Assembly: GCF_001682855.1 (NCBI RefSeq) | Contig: NZ_MAQW01000033.1 | Span: forward strand, 15,580 to 79,579 | Length of the DNA: 64,000 nt | Direction of reading: 5' to 3' | Origin: Bacillus sp. FJAT-27264 | GTDB lineage: Bacteria; Bacillota; Bacilli; Paenibacillales; Paenibacillaceae | Shown: positions 63,974 through 64,000 of the stretch, piece by piece | Numbering within the stretch: position 1 is the stretch's first letter | Layout: every line of letters begins with the position of its first letter | Program-made: the position numbers and the translations under genes | The notes under the pieces: generated by a model | What the model was told of the DNA's origin: nothing | The model's input: the letters and a program-made list of their open reading frames with translations, nothing else | Database searches by the model: none

Positions 63974-64000
63974 GTTTAATTTTTTTACATCTGACTGATG

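Noticed and set aside
1..64000. tRNA, rRNA, tmRNA, riboswitch or T-box elements
   Set aside because: I looked in the intergenic regions, including upstream of argC and galU, and saw no cloverleaf, no T-box (TGGNACCGCG) and no known riboswitch core. Short or unusual RNAs could be missed by eye.

Overview
The window reads as chromosome of a Gram-positive, motile, endospore-lineage Firmicute, most probably Paenibacillus or a close relative (inference). The grounds are the backbone genes secA-prfB-yitT/yvjA, ftsEX, ctpB, minJ and uvrBA, which lie in the same neighbourhood as in Bacillus subtilis, strong AGGAGG-type ribosome binding sites with many GTG/TTG starts, and mixed base composition. No rRNA, tRNA, CRISPR array, transposase or phage gene was seen. 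Nearly all genes are on the minus strand; plus-strand genes are the ligase-like glycan protein, motAB, the chemotaxis receptor, the two-component system, a VanW protein, a CBS protein and an esterase.

Region 1 (about 1-19400) is a surface-polysaccharide locus. Reading on the minus strand from 15675 down to 173 it holds an ABC exporter (Wzm/Wzt type with a C-terminal cargo domain), three large multi-domain glycosyltransferase/methyltransferase proteins, an unrecognised membrane protein, a sugar epimerase, an acyltransferase, the complete dTDP-L-rhamnose set (rfbA, rfbC, rfbB, rfbD) and a rhamnosyltransferase-like GT2. A divergent 818-residue O-antigen-ligase/Wzy-like protein with a TPR-like tail and a galU gene follow. 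The central part (about 4.6-15.7 kb) is clearly more AT-rich than its flanks. Together these genes suggest cytoplasmic assembly, ABC export and transfer of a rhamnose-containing glycan to a cell-wall or S-layer acceptor.

Region 2 (19.4-33.5 kb) has a long U32-family protein, a small membrane protein, uvrA and uvrB (with a LexA-like box), motA-motB, a chemotaxis receptor and a cation/proton antiporter. Region 3 (33.7-39.5 kb) is a drug-efflux type ABC transporter (one ATPase, two ABC-2 permeases) divergent from a NarL-type two-component system, resembling the LnrLMN/LnrJK arrangement of B. subtilis. It is followed by about 0.7 kb of repeat-rich noncoding DNA.

Region 4 (40.2-50 kb) is a cell-envelope/division block: minJ-like, ctpB-like, an EnvC-like M23 peptidase, ftsX and ftsE. 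It lies divergent from a VanW-domain gene across a perfect match to the WalR box, and is followed by a CBS protein, a possible IseA-type secreted protein and an esterase. Region 5 (50.1-58.7 kb) is the arginine pathway argC-J-B-D-F then argG-H, with a promoter and ArgR-like boxes upstream of argC. Region 6 (58.8-64 kb) is yitT/yvjA-like, prfB with its programmed +1 frameshift, and secA.

The most unusual signal is a dispersed family of intergenic elements: four copies at 1-153, 19429-19649, 52929-53160 and 61013-61169, plus a remnant near 22980-23041. They share short sequence blocks while their stems differ in sequence but stay complementary, which points to selection on a folded structure. 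All copies have the same orientation.
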